Origin: Sordaria brevicollis | Taxonomy: Eukaryota > Ascomycota > Sordariomycetes > Sordariales > Sordariaceae | Assembly (NCBI GenBank): GCA_033439795.1 | Contig: JAUTDP010000011.1 | Location: 1,922,001-1,986,000, forward strand | Length of the DNA stretch: 64,000 bases | Direction of reading: 5' to 3' | Part shown: positions 1 through 10,774 of the stretch, in pieces | How positions within the stretch are numbered: position 1 is the first letter of the stretch | Layout of the letters: the number at the start of each line of letters is the position of its first letter | Position numbers and translations under genes: made by a program | The notes under the pieces: generated by a model | Databases searched by the model: none | Told to the model about the DNA's origin: nothing | What the model saw: the letters and a program-made list of their open reading frames with translations, nothing else

Positions 1-39
1 TGTGGTACGGCATGAATGAAGGATCATCATGGATACCTC

Positions 40-94
40 TAGACCAGAGACCGAGACCAGAGACCAGAGACCAGAGACTAGAGACCAGAGACCG
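40..94. repeat. short tandem repeat, AGACCAG-type heptamer
   Basis: Imperfect head-to-tail copies of an AGACCAG/AGAGACC heptamer, interrupted by single variant units (CCGAGAC, GACTAGA). It lies about 80 bases upstream of the TATA box of the first gene. No function can be read from it. Confidence 0.7.
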
Positions 95-176
95 AATACG
101 GGACGACTAGACTTCGTTTCCGAGTTGACGAGCATCTTCAACAACCCGAAGAGAATGTCGACGCAGTGACGGCGAG

Positions 177-184
177 TATAAATA
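177..184 (+). promoter_or_regulatory. TATA box of the crystallin-like gene
   Basis: TATAAATA sits about 130 bases before the ATG at 315 and is followed by a C/T-rich, then CA-rich leader, as in strongly expressed fungal genes. The assignment is by position and consensus only. Confidence 0.5.
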
Positions 185-314
185 CTACCCCACGAGGTCC
201 TCTTTTCTACTCTCATCACCATCACATCTCCACAGCTCTTCCCAATACTATAAAGCCAACACAACCGCAAGCCTTCAACTCTTACATCCATCCACATCAC
301 ACAAATCCACAAAA

Positions 315-767
315 ATGCAGCTCACCACCTTCATCGCCAGCCTGATGCTCGCCTCGGCCCCCGCCGTCCAGGCCAGGTTCTTCACCTTGTACGACGACGT
401 CAACTATGGCGGACAGCCTCACGCTGAGAACAGGCCCGATGGCGCCACTTGCTGTACGTTCTTCCTTTGCTAGTCTAACAGGTCTGGCTTGTACTAACGC
501 ATCATCTTTGATTAAAAAAGGGAACCTCAATGGCGCAGGCGACAAAGCCAGCTCTGTCCGTGGCGGTTCGGGGTGCACTACCTTTTTCCAGTGAGTGCAT
601 TGTTAGAACGAATTCGTGACCAATAAGGGAGAAATGCTAATCAGAAAAAAAATCAAAAAATCAGAAACCGTGATTGCCAAGGAAGCAGCTGGCAACAGCG
701 CGGCGATGCCCCGACTGTCCCGGCCTTTTTGAACGATCACATTTGGTCATATGCCAACCGTTGCTAA
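315..767 (+). CDS. small secreted cysteine protein, beta/gamma-crystallin-like
   Basis: Three exons (315-453, 521-590, 665-767) encode 103 residues. The introns (67 and 74 nt) have TACTAAC and TGCTAATC branch-like sites. Residues 1-20 form a clear signal peptide ending ..VQA. The mature part opens with FFTLYDDVNYGG, the aromatic/Asp/Gly pattern of a beta/gamma-crystallin Greek-key strand. It carries four cysteines (C46, C65, C74, C103), enough for two disulphides. Small secreted proteins with this fold are known in fungi and actinomycetes, some as protease inhibitors or antagonistic proteins; which role applies here cannot be read. The splice choice is supported because it keeps all cysteines in frame and ends at a stop right after the last one. 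Function is unknown and the fold assignment is by pattern only. Confidence 0.72.
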
Positions 768-1977
768 GTGGCATACCTATCTCCCAGAGTCATCTGTGAA
801 GAGAGACAGAGCAGGCGGGGTTGTACTATGTTGGGGATCAAGAGGAAGTTGACTGAAGGGAGATGCAGTGGTCGACCTTGGGGTTGATGTTTGGGGGATT
901 TGTTGGAGCTCAATGAAGCTGTTCCTGAACTGGGATTGACTGGATGGTTGAACTCGGCGAAAGAGTGGCTGATTTGAACTTTGTGGTCTTGGAAAATTGA
1001 ATTGTCCAGTTTGGACATTACTGAAATCCGTCTCTCCTTATTGCCAGTGCGTCCAAATTCTGTTAACAATCCATCATGTCATCACGGTACCTACCTTCGA
1101 GTGTTCGAGGCGAATAGAGGTAAGGGTGTGTCTGGCTGCCTTGAGGGTACGCACCCGCACACCTTCATTTTCCCTTTCCTTCTTCAGCTTCACTTCATTA
1201 TTATCCTGCGCCTTACTTGTTACAGCTGGCTTTCTTGTTGTTCGTAATCGTGAGCTGACAACCGTTCTTGAGGTTTCTCCTCTCCTCCCACCTTCCAACT
1301 CTCACCAATCCCCAATCGCTAACCCTCATGTCCCAGCACACTGTCATCTTGTATCCCGATCTTGCGGCTCATTTAGCTCCTATCCCGGTCTACGTAGCGC
1401 CGATCATGGTCGACAGCCGACCCACGCTGTCGGTATTCCGGAATTGTCAATGGACCATAATAGACATGGACATGGACGATCATGCTTCGTTCAATCAACA
1501 ACTCATTTCCATGGAGATCTCCGCGGTGCCTGGACCATCTTGACAATCTTTGACATCATGACCTCGATTTTAGTATCTCCCAAAACGGAAAGGCTACAAA
1601 CACCGAGTGGACGCAATTGACGAGCCGGTTCCAGATTCAGTGACTGGAGTCAATGAAGATTGGGGATTGGAACATGGAGACAAATGGGAGTTGGAAGAAG
1701 GGTGGAGATGTTTCGCACAGCAGCAATATATCAAGGCGCACCACGTTTCGAATCTTCTGCTAAGGAAAGGTAGACTGCGTCATGGTCTTTGCTGGGAATT
1801 CAATGTCGTCGGCGACTATCAAAAACAATGACGATGATGCCCCCCTTGGGTAAAGAGACCGAGGTTTCCGGACGATATAAACCCATCTCGATATCTGAAC
1901 CGAACCCATTCTCCAGCATAACTCAACCCTCTTCTTGAGTCGACAGGACCGGCAACCTGGCCAACTCCTCATCCACC
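768..1977. other. intergenic, no supported gene
   Basis: Only short reading frames occur. The most gene-like is + strand 1328-1543 (71 codons from ATG), which has no recognisable motif or signal peptide and no good flanking splice sites. The rightmost part (from about 1860) is the promoter of the next gene. Confidence 0.5.
1876..1881 (+). promoter_or_regulatory. TATA box of the PSD-like gene
   Basis: TATAAA lies about 100 bases before the ATG at 1978, in the normal fungal distance range. Confidence 0.45.
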
Positions 1978-3756
1978 ATGACTCTCTCAGCCCTCAAATT
2001 ACTGCTCCTCGCGGCAGCAACAGCCGCCGCTCTCCCCAAACAACTTGAACCCGCCCCCGCGGCCCCCCATGCCCTCGAGGAAAACAAACCGCTCACAACC
2101 CTCCACCCCGTCCCTCTCACTTCCCGCTCCCCTTCCCTCACCCCTTCGGGCCCGCACGGTCCCTACGCCGCCAACCACGCCCTCCGCCTAGGCGGGCACT
2201 TCTCCTCGCACCCACCCGCCTGGCGCTCTCACCTCAAGCGCTCAGTTGAAGAAGTCGCTACCAACACCACGTTAGGCAACAAGCCCAAGTCGGAACTCCA
2301 TGAATCCGTCCGAGAACTATGGGATTTGATTGAGTCCGAGCCCGAAGTGCGGATGTACTTTACGAAGATGCTGGAGGAGGTTCCCAACGTTCCGCCGTTT
2401 GATAAGAACCCCAAGGGCGGGCCGCAGATTCGCGATTGGAGGCAGTTATTGCGGGCTTTTAATGCGCAGCTTGAGAGGGCACCGGTTTGGTTGGTGGAGA
2501 GTGAGTGGCAGTACAAGTTGGTTGGGTTTCCTTTTGCGGCTTTGATTGTGAGTATTTGCTTCCTTTTCTCTGGTGTTTGCTTCTCAGTTTTCGTGCTTGT
2601 CCTCTCCGCTTCCGTTTCTCCCCGTCCCTTTTACCATCATACTCTCCCCCGTGTCTCCTGCTCCCCCACCTCCCTCCCCGGCCAAAAGCTAACAACCAAC
2701 AGGAATGGCCACTCTCAACCCCCTCCGGCCTCATCGCCTTCCACCACCCGCAAGTCAACACAGCCATTCGCGCCCTCCTAAACGAATATTCCTCCTTCCT
2801 CAACACCACGGCTTCAACCCACGTCCTTAACTCCTCCCCGCATGGCTGGCTGAGCCCCTCCGCCCTCTCCAACCTTTCCTCAGTAGCCGACCCAATTTCA
2901 ACTCCCCCCCGCCCCTTCCACGAACTCTACGAATGCTCCCCCCACGAACCTCACTACGGCTACAAAACCTGGGACGACTTCTTCACCCGTCGCTGGCGCA
3001 ACATTTCTACCCTCCGCCCCGTCGGCTCCCCCCACAATGACTTGGTAATCTCCAACGCATGCGAATCTTCCCCTTTAGTGCTAGCCCACAACGTCTCTCT
3101 GGAATCAAAATTCTGGGTTAAAGGTCAGCCATATTCCCTCCAAGACATTTTCTCCTCGCGGGAGCTGGCTGAGTCGTTTGCCGGGGGGACGATATACCAA
3201 GCCTACCTCTCTGCGTTGAGTTATCATCGCTGGCATAGCCCTGTTAGTGGGAGAGTGAAAAAGGTGAAGAATATTAACGGGACTTACTACGCTGAGCACG
3301 CATTGCAGGGATTCCCGGGAGTGTGGAACGGGAATGGCACGCGGGCGTTGCCGGATGTTGTTAGCCCGGATGCTAGCCAGGGGTATATTGCGCAGACTGC
3401 GACTAGAGCGGTGGTGGTTATTGAAGCGGATGAGAGGGAAAAGCTGGGGGAGGTGGCGCTTGTTTTTGTGGGAATGGCGGAGGTTAGTACGGCGGAGGTG
3501 ACGGTAAGGGAGGGGGAGAGGGTTGAGAAGGGGGATCAGTTGGGGATGGTGAGTACTCTTTTAGTGTGTGATGGGATGATGGATGAAGAATTGTTAACTG
3601 GTGATCAAACAGTTCCACTTTGGCGGATCGACGCACCTCCAGATCTTCGAGCCGCATGTCAAGCTCGAGTTTAGGGATGAGGTGTATAGGGCTGATAGGA
3701 ACCATACCCAGGATAACTTGCCTGTTAGGGGATTTTTAGCCAGGGTTGTTTCTTGA
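1978..3756 (+). CDS. secreted phosphatidylserine decarboxylase-like protein
   Basis: Exons 1978-2547, 2703-3548 and 3613-3756 encode 519 residues. Residues 1-19 look like a signal peptide (LKLLLLAAATAAAL), followed by a Pro-rich stretch and a likely KR processing site. The middle part (roughly 95-190) matches the N-terminal helical domain found in fungal PSD-like proteins. The C-terminal half has the PSD core: YHRWHSPVSG (candidate catalytic His) and, in the last exon, FHFGGST. Bacterial and mitochondrial PSD cleave autocatalytically at LGST to make the pyruvoyl group; the matching serine here is about S478. The family includes true PSDs and amino-acid decarboxylases of the PsiD type. The GGST variant, signal peptide and N-terminal extension point to the second, non-housekeeping branch. 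The substrate is unknown. Confidence 0.85.
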
Positions 3757-3773
3757 ATTGTTGAGGGAAGTAC

Positions 3774-4443
3774 CTAGTGTACATAATAGGCATGGATGTA
3801 ATGTTGTACAATGAGCTCAAGGTAGCCGTTGCTATGGAGAACCCAAGCACTGCCAGCTCCTCCGTATTGGCAATCAATAAAGGTATTCCACTTGACCGAG
3901 TTCATAGCCCGAATACCGTCCGGATAGGGCATCGTAGCTCGGAAAACCTGGCCGCAGGGCTTGTACACAAGCGGGACGACAGAGAGCGGTGTGCTCGTAG
4001 CCGAAACGCTTTCGAAAATGGATGTCGTCACGGAGAATATTATTGGTTCTATTACGAGCCTTCAAATGTATATTTTGATGGACAGTCGAGGTTGACATTA
4101 CTGTCGGAAGAACCTCAACCAGGGGTGATGGTAACAGGGACGGTAATAATTCCGGCAATATTATCCGTTTGCGTCACAGCGGGTGATTGTCGTGGTCTCC
4201 GTGAAAACAAATCCTTCAGTAGAATATATTTCTTATCACTATTTTGGCAAATAAGACTACATCGACAGTACCTCGTATACGGGTTGCGGTCTTGGTGTAA
4301 ATGCTTGCCGCCGCCGTCACCGTCACGATTGGGTTGGCCTTGCATCCGCGTCCCTCGATGTCCGCAATGGCAACAGCTGCAGTTCTTTGCGGCCAGTTTG
4401 GATATCTTGGACAACACAGAAGCGGGTTCCAACACCCATTCAA
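3774..4443 (-). pseudogene. decayed secreted-protein gene (candidate)
   Basis: Protein-like pieces lie on the minus strand in different frames. Around 4270-4400 the frame reads EGRGCKANPIVTVTAAAS. A 1-phase intron then leads to GFVFTETTTITRCDANG and a stop. Another frame gives NVNLDCPSKYTFEGS with a stop before and after it. The last open piece (end at 3774) reads ..VVPLVYKPCGQVFRATMP and more. The Thr-rich and Cys-containing style is that of fungal extracellular proteins. I could not join the pieces into one open frame with acceptable splice sites, and there is no clear ATG plus signal peptide. Either it is a pseudogene with several lesions or my intron choices are wrong. It is convergent with the PSD-like gene and only 17 bases away. 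Confidence 0.35.
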
Positions 4444-5354
4444 TCGTCAATACCTTGCAGACACTTAAGTTATGCTACGGCAACAAGCAGCGGATGCGAT
4501 TTGCAACTAGCGAGCCCGAAAGCGTAACAACACCCAAGTTCTCCTTGATTCAAAGAGTGACTAGATGAGACTGGAGAAAACGAGTGATTGAGTTGAGTCT
4601 AGACTTGAAACTAGAGACAAAGAAAGACGGGAGTCTGAGTTAAGTCTGCGCTTGTATTTCTGTCCCTTTTAATGGACACTCACCGGCAGAAGCATGATCC
4701 CATCCCGTAACTGCTTTCATTATTCCTTCAGCTATATACCCGTTCATTTGTCGTCGTATTGAGCCTCAGAATCGAGGACTTGCCCCTTTGTGATTTAATG
4801 GTGCGGTGATTACCGTAGTGTCTCTCGCAAACGTTTGCTCGGAGCCAAAATGAGTGGCCTACTGGTATTGCAGGCATTAGGACAATTGTGGATGACGGTC
4901 TAGAATCCGACCTCCAATGCCCGGCCTAGCACAGTACCTCGAGCATCCCAGTCTCATCAATCTGATGTCTCTTTGCAATAATCGGCGAGGGTCGCTTAGC
5001 CCCCAGGTCACGTCTCCCAACCCAAGATCAACCACAGCTGAATTGACGTCCGTTCGCTCGTTCTCTGTCCAATCACTGTCTATAGTAGTCATGTTCCTAT
5101 AGATTCCGAGTTTCTAGAAGTTGGGATGGAGAAGATAGGCAAAGGTATAAGCCGAGGTGATGTACTGATATGCGAGACTTCCAAGGTTACTAGGACCTAA
5201 CGCCGGAGGATCTATGATACTCGACAATCATCGATTAGATCGAGCCCATCATCACACAGTCCTGAAGTATGGGCCAAGGGAATTAGCAAGTCTCCTTTTT
5301 CGGTGTTGCATTCGCTGCATGTCTTCGTGCCTCCATATTGCCCACCGAGTTACA
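4444..5354. other. intergenic, nothing recognised
   Basis: Only short unrelated frames occur on both strands. The right end is the 3' side of the methyltransferase gene. Confidence 0.5.
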
Positions 5355-6386
5355 CTATCGAAGCTTCCAAACGCTCAGCATATCGGTGCCTTGTCCAATC
5401 TCGTACGTCCTCTCCGGCTGTAGATAGAGAACTCTTTCAAATAGCCCTGTTTCTGACGTTGACTCCTCTGACGTGGAAGAGTCTGCATCGCCTGAGACTA
5501 GGCCGTCACCACCCTGAGCCAACAGGTTCCAATGGACGCCTTTCAGACCCCATGGAGGCCCGGGGAGTTTAGGATCTTTGTAGAGTGGGAACTCCAAACA
5601 TACGAGAATACCGTTTGGAGCTAGAAGCTCACTCATCCGACGCGCCCAATCTCGGCGCATGTCCGGCGAAAGAGCACACAAGAACTAGAACACGGTTAGA
5701 AAGTTGAAAGCTAGAGGGGAGGATATTGTCTGTCATGCCGTGTAGTCGTATATGAGGTCAAACTTTTGCTCTCCTTCAGGAGCAAGATGGGCTTCCCACT
5801 CCTGTTCAAAGAAGTTACCGACCAAGAAAGTGGCGGTGCCGTGACTTGCACTTCCGGGAGAAGAGTTGGATGTTGACGTGCTCCTAAAGTTATACGCAGA
5901 TGGATTACGTAGTTCGCTAGCGGCGTATTGTCTGGCAGACCCAACCGCTCTTTCAGAAACATCGAGTCCGTAGGTGTCGTAGCCATGTAATGCAAGCATC
6001 ACCACATCATAACCCTTCCCGCAGCCCTACAAGTAGATGTAACAAGAGTGAACAAGTGGGCCCAATTACACAGCAGGTTGGTTTCACTTACCGGCACCAG
6101 TGCTCTGGGTCGTCGTCCGGAACCATCAGGGAGAGTAGACACCACTTCCGGGTAAAGGCTCAGCAGGTCCTGCAAAGCTGGCGAAGGCTTCCCGCGATCC
6201 CAGAAGTGACTCCTGTCACTGTTCCACAGGGAAGACCAGCCAGCGGCATGCTCCTCCTTAGGTCTATAACAGGTATCGTGAATTAGCCTATGCAACAGGA
6301 TCAGAACGCGCAAGGTCAGATGAGGAATACCTATCTTTGAAAAGCGATACCAGGTAAGTTGGCTGCCCAGGAGTGGTGCCCGTCAT
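5355..6386 (-). CDS. thiol/halide methyltransferase (TPMT-type, SAM-dependent)
   Basis: Four exons on the minus strand (6331-6386, 6092-6263, 5739-6026, 5355-5684) give 281 residues, the usual length of fungal thiol methyltransferases. Exon 2 carries the family signature around ..AAGWSSLWNS and FWDRGKPSPAL. The exon 2/3 junction makes VPGCGKGYD (about 75-83), the SAM-binding motif I. Exon 3 has LDVSERAV (motif II acidic residue) and FDLIYDYT. Exon 4 begins FLCALSPDMRRDWARRM, continuing the TPMT core, and has the LLAPNGILVCLEFP strand. The enzyme is expected to methylate thiols, hydrogen sulfide or halide ions using S-adenosylmethionine in the cytosol. The third intron begins with GC rather than GT (see findings). 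The ATG at 6386 gives a short first exon of 18 codons. Confidence 0.85.
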
Positions 6387-6817
6387 CTTCGTGAACCAAC
6401 TTGACGATGTTGGCTATGTTTGTATCGCCCAGTCCTTGCTGTTGTGAAAGTCGTCGTGCGGGGAAAGGGAACGTTGAGGTTGAGTTACACTAACAGCTTT
6501 TTGGTAGAGACGGCTCGTTAAGAGCGCAGAAAACTACCTGTGGGAGGATGGTATTTGTTTCTGCAGCCATCAGGTGATCTAGGCCCACTACATGCTAACT
6601 GGACATGCAGATACCCGAACACCACTTGGAAAACGTTTGGTGGGCTTCTGATCAAATGCAAGCTACATCAAATCCCAATTCCTATCTCAAACCCGGTATC
6701 AAAAAACCAACTAACGCCGCCGTCTCAAAAGCGAGCACCAAAACGAAAAAGAAAACCGTTTCCAGTTCTCTCAGCCAACCAAACGCCACTATCCCAAGTT
6801 ACAGGATACCTGTACCT
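6387..6817. other. intergenic between two minus-strand genes
   Basis: It holds the upstream region of the methyltransferase and the 3' side of the small membrane protein gene. I see no supported gene. Confidence 0.5.
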
Positions 6818-7280
6818 CTACCAGTTCAACACGTTGTATATCGTCTTCCGAGGATCGCCCTCGGTCTCGATCAAGTACCGTTCTTTCCTCTTCTCCATGA
6901 CGCTTGGGGTGTTTTGTTGAGAAAAGACCCGGTTCAGTGTATTGGACTCATTCCGCAGCTGAGAGCGGACATAGGAAACGACGGTGTAAACTGTTCCATG
7001 ATGAGTTAGGACCGGACCACGAACACCACGGCGCCGATGAGGAGGCGGTTTGCACTTGGACTGGTGGTTATGCTTACCTGCACCAAAGACAACCAGGCCG
7101 GGCACGACCCGTGGCAAAAGTGCTGATCTATCATGGCATGAGCATACGTCCATCATCAAGCGGGCTGAACGGCGGGATGGCCACCTACCTCGTTGCAGGC
7201 GTCTTGAGGAGTGTCTGTGGCTGCGAAGAAACACGCAGGGGCATGGTGGGCCTGAAGGGACTTGGGCGGAAGGCGGCCAT
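6818..7280 (-). CDS. small mitochondrial-type single-span membrane protein
   Basis: Three exons (7189-7280, 7078-7127, 6818-6990) encode 104 residues. Introns of 61 and 87 nt begin GTAGGT and GTAAGC, and the phases match. The first 30 residues are rich in Arg/Ser/Pro with no acidic residue (MAAFRPSPFRPTMPLRV..), like a mitochondrial presequence. Next comes one hydrophobic span, VVPGLVVFGAVYTVVSYV (about 52-69), then a charged tail with MEKRKERYLIETEGDPRKT ending ..NVLNW. The layout is that of small inner-membrane assembly or accessory subunits. I do not recognise the family. Frame continuity across two introns and the coherent topology argue that the gene is real. Confidence 0.6.
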
Positions 7281-7617
7281 TGTGTGGTTTCGGTGTGCAA
7301 GTGCAACAACACTTTGACGTTGAGTTTCAAAGGCTCGGAGAGGATGATATGGATGATGATGATGATGATGATGATGGTCTGTCTGGTGATCAGTCAAGGT
7401 CTGGTGAAACAGGACCGAGTCAATCGGGGGAGAGGCTATTTAATTTGGACATGGCGGGCAGTATTGCGCGCAGTGGCACGGGCGATGTTGGCGATGTCTT
7501 GATGGTGTTTTGACTTGGTGGTGCGGTCGTTGGCGTGATGTCGGTGCCTTGGAGCGATTGGGATGGGGTGACAGTAATGGCCCAGAGGCTACGAATGGCT
7601 GCGAATGGCTGCAAATG
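7281..7617. other. upstream region of the small membrane protein; (GAT)n microsatellite
   Basis: It contains a GAT trinucleotide run at about 7352-7376 and then sequence up to the left transposon end. No gene is supported. Confidence 0.55.
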
Positions 7618-7673
7618 CTGTGTGTTGAAAACGAGGTGTCAGTCCCCACTTTGCACGGGCACCCCCCTTTACA
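7618..7673 (+). repeat. left terminal inverted repeat of the transposon
   Basis: Starts CTGTGTGTTGAAA and ends CCCCCCTTTACA. It is the reverse complement of 12018-12073 except for one mismatch at position 7631. The match stops abruptly on both sides. Confidence 0.9.
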
Positions 7674-7780
7674 GACACACACGTAAAATCTGTTCATACG
7701 TGACAACCCCAAACCTTCGAACTCCCATATTATCACCAAATCTGAGGGTATTTACATTCTGATTACTGCTCTGAGCTCGT

Positions 7781-10572
7781 ATGGATACCCCGCGTCGTTC
7801 AAGATCAATACTGAGGGATCCCAGTCAACCCGCTAGTCCATTCAGAGTCCGCTTTGCACCTGGCACCGCTGCCCCCGCTCCCGCCATGCCTCCCAAAAAA
7901 CGCGCCGCCGACGACAACGACAACAACGATGACAACCGCCGACGTTCGAGGCGGCTGTCACAGCCCAGCGCCCGCTTAAGAGAGATCAATGCCGAGTTTG
8001 AAAGCGGAGGAGAACAGGAGCGAGACGATGGGGACGGGGATGGGGATGACGAGAGGACCCCAGGAAGACCAGCGCCTACTCGAGCCCCCCGCATTGTTCT
8101 CAAGAATAATAACAAGAATAAAAAAACGACCGTCAAATTGAAGAGGAGCACTACTGCTGGCAAGCAGCCTACCCAGCGTACCACATCTAGCTTGAAGGTC
8201 AAGCTCAAGGCACCCGCTCCCTCCTCTTCGACCGCCCCCCCTCCTCGACCTCAACCTCGTCGTCCTCGATCAGCCTCCAACGCAAGCGCAAGCACGGCCA
8301 ACGGCATAACAGAGGAGGAGGACCACGATGAACAGCAAGAAGACCAACAAGAAGATCAACAAGACGAGGTCGAGATCATCAAGGTGACACCTCGCGCCGC
8401 GCCCTCTCCTCGGTCCCCTCGTGTTGCCAGAAAATCGCGCAAGTCAGCCTCGGTTCCCCCAGCGCCGCCGCCGATTCCAGATTTTCTGAATATCCTATTC
8501 ACATACAATGCTCAGTGGGTGGCGGATATACAATTCAACCGCCTGTCGGTCAAGCCTGGCAAACTGCCTACCCTCGTTTCGAACGACCGGGTCCCCGTCG
8601 AGAGAGATCCTGATGGCACCGTCAATGCCGATGACGATTCTGGTACCCTTGGCCTCACTCTGTTGGGTCGAGTGCGAGAGGTCGAGAATGGTATCATGGA
8701 TGCTGCCCGCAACGAGTGCGAGCTCTTGGGTATGGATCCCACCATCTCTGTACAATACGCAGACTGGTCGGCTGGTATACTGGAGACAGCCAGGAACAGG
8801 AAAGGCACGACGCTATTCCAACTACGCGTTTTGCCTAAGAAGGATGACCCAGTTACACCGTTTGGGTTTTGTGATACCGCCAGAGTGCTGCGCAGCCTGC
8901 TTGAGGAGCCCGCTGAGCGGTATTTTATCACGGTTACTGCCCACCTTCGTATAACTGGGGGATTCCAGCAGCGGCAAAGCACTGTTTCTGTTATGGGCAC
9001 ACCAACACCTTCTAGAGTCACCTCTTTTACTGAAAAGCTCGCGCAGTCACAGTCACGGTCGCAGTCACAACCTCGCCAACTCTCCTCCTTGCGCCAGTCC
9101 TCTACACCTGCCACGCCCACCATCGCCGGCTCCAGCACTCCTGTCAGTAGCTCCAGACAGTCGACCGCACCTGCCAGCACTTCCAAACAATCCGTCAAAT
9201 CGAACAAGAAGAAGACCACGACCAACTCGATGGTGGAGGAGCTCATGGCGCGCCGCGCACGCGATCGTGAGGAGGCACGCCAGGGCAAAGAACGGGTTAC
9301 TCTAATATATGAAGATCTGGGCAAGGCATGGGGATGTGATAAGGGTCGCGAGTGTAAAAACTACCGCAAAGGCAACGAGTATCACTGGTGTTTTCTTTTT
9401 CCCAACTCAAAACACCACTACCCATTAACCCCAAGAGACCTCATCGACTGGGCACACGCCATTGCTCACAAGCGCGCCACCACAAACCAGCCTCCAGCCT
9501 CCATCACAGGGCGTTGGTTCGACTCTAAACACGAGTCCTCCTCCTCATCCTCCGGCACGCAAATGATTCAGCAGTCGAATCTACAGCCATTTCAACAGTT
9601 TCTGCCATATGGCGCACCGGGGTCGAAGCGCGGTGGCGGTGGGGTGGGATATATGCCCATGCCCCAAGTTTTCAACATCAGTCTCCAGAACGGTCACCAG
9701 GGTAGTAACAATGGTAACACGCTGCCAGCTACGGCCCCTATAACCTTCACTGACGTTAGCAATATGGGTATGGGTAATATGGGCAATATGGGTATGGTAG
9801 CTGAGCCTACCTTACCTACCTTGCCCACCGCGACCGCGACCAGCTCCCGCGCTGGCAGCAGTCGAGTTGGTGACAACGACCCTCTACCCTCCTCCCCTCC
9901 ACCCTCATCACCGCCAAACAAACCATCAGAGTCCCTTGTCACCGACTTCATGAAGCAGTTGATATTTCGACACGCGCCCAGAACCAACGAAAACCAGGGT
10001 TTGCGTGACGCGCTGTTCAGTATCCAAAAATCCCTCATATCCGGTCGGCTCTCCCTCCACCACGCGCGCGACCTCCCCAAGCAGTGGTATCTTGCTCATG
10101 GAGTTGATGAGGGTATCTATATGGTAATCAAGAAAGGGATCAAAGAATTTCTCCATCTCGAGAGGGATTATATACAGCGGTCGTCGTCACCACCACCACC
10201 ACCACCACCACCACCGCAGGCGGCACCAGCTCCCAAGCAACAGGCTCCAGCACCCCCGCCACCCGAAACCATAGATCCCAAGTTATTATCACAAGGTAAA
10301 CCCCATCCGTTTTTTTGATCTATAGCATTTGCTAACAGCCGTGTTCACCAGACTCGTCCATCCCCCAAGACTCGCTTTGGCAAGACGTTCATAACCACCG
10401 CGGCCCACCCCCCATCGAACAGAACGACGATCAAGAACAAGAAGATGACGACGACACCATCTATACCAGCTTCATCAACGATGATGAGGAGACCAATCCG
10501 GATGATGGCCCGCGTACCGACTACGACGACGACGAGACTGCGACTGAGGCTGATGATGATGACGAGCTTTGA
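7781..10572 (+). CDS. transposon-borne protein of unknown function, 911 aa
   Basis: Exon 1 is 7781-10295 and exon 2 is 10352-10572; the 56-nt intron has GCTAACA as branch site. The N-terminal 250 residues are basic and low complexity (KKRAADDN, RRRSRRLS, PRSPRVARKSRK), suggesting a nuclear protein. Residues about 240-400 form a globular part with no motif I know. Residues about 517-555 contain a Cys/His cluster (WGCDKGREC, HWCF, KHHYPL) that could bind zinc and DNA, followed by DLIDWAHAI. A helical segment at about 735-800 precedes a poly-Pro run and a very acidic tail (DDDETATEADDDDEL). The gene lies wholly inside the terminal repeats, so it moves with the element. It may be an accessory factor for transposition, a regulator, or captured host cargo. 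I cannot choose between these. Confidence 0.8.
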
Positions 10573-10774
10573 GGGATTTTTTTACACAAGAGGGGGATTC
10601 TACACTTCGATCTATTATTACAGATAATAATACTTTTACACTTCTGATGGCAGATTTGGCACTTTTGGCACGTCTGGTACATCTTACACCTTGCGGGTTT
10701 TTTTTTTCGTAACTCGACAACGGTCGACTTTGAGCATGTTCAAAACAGTACATCTACCATACAAAACAACATCC

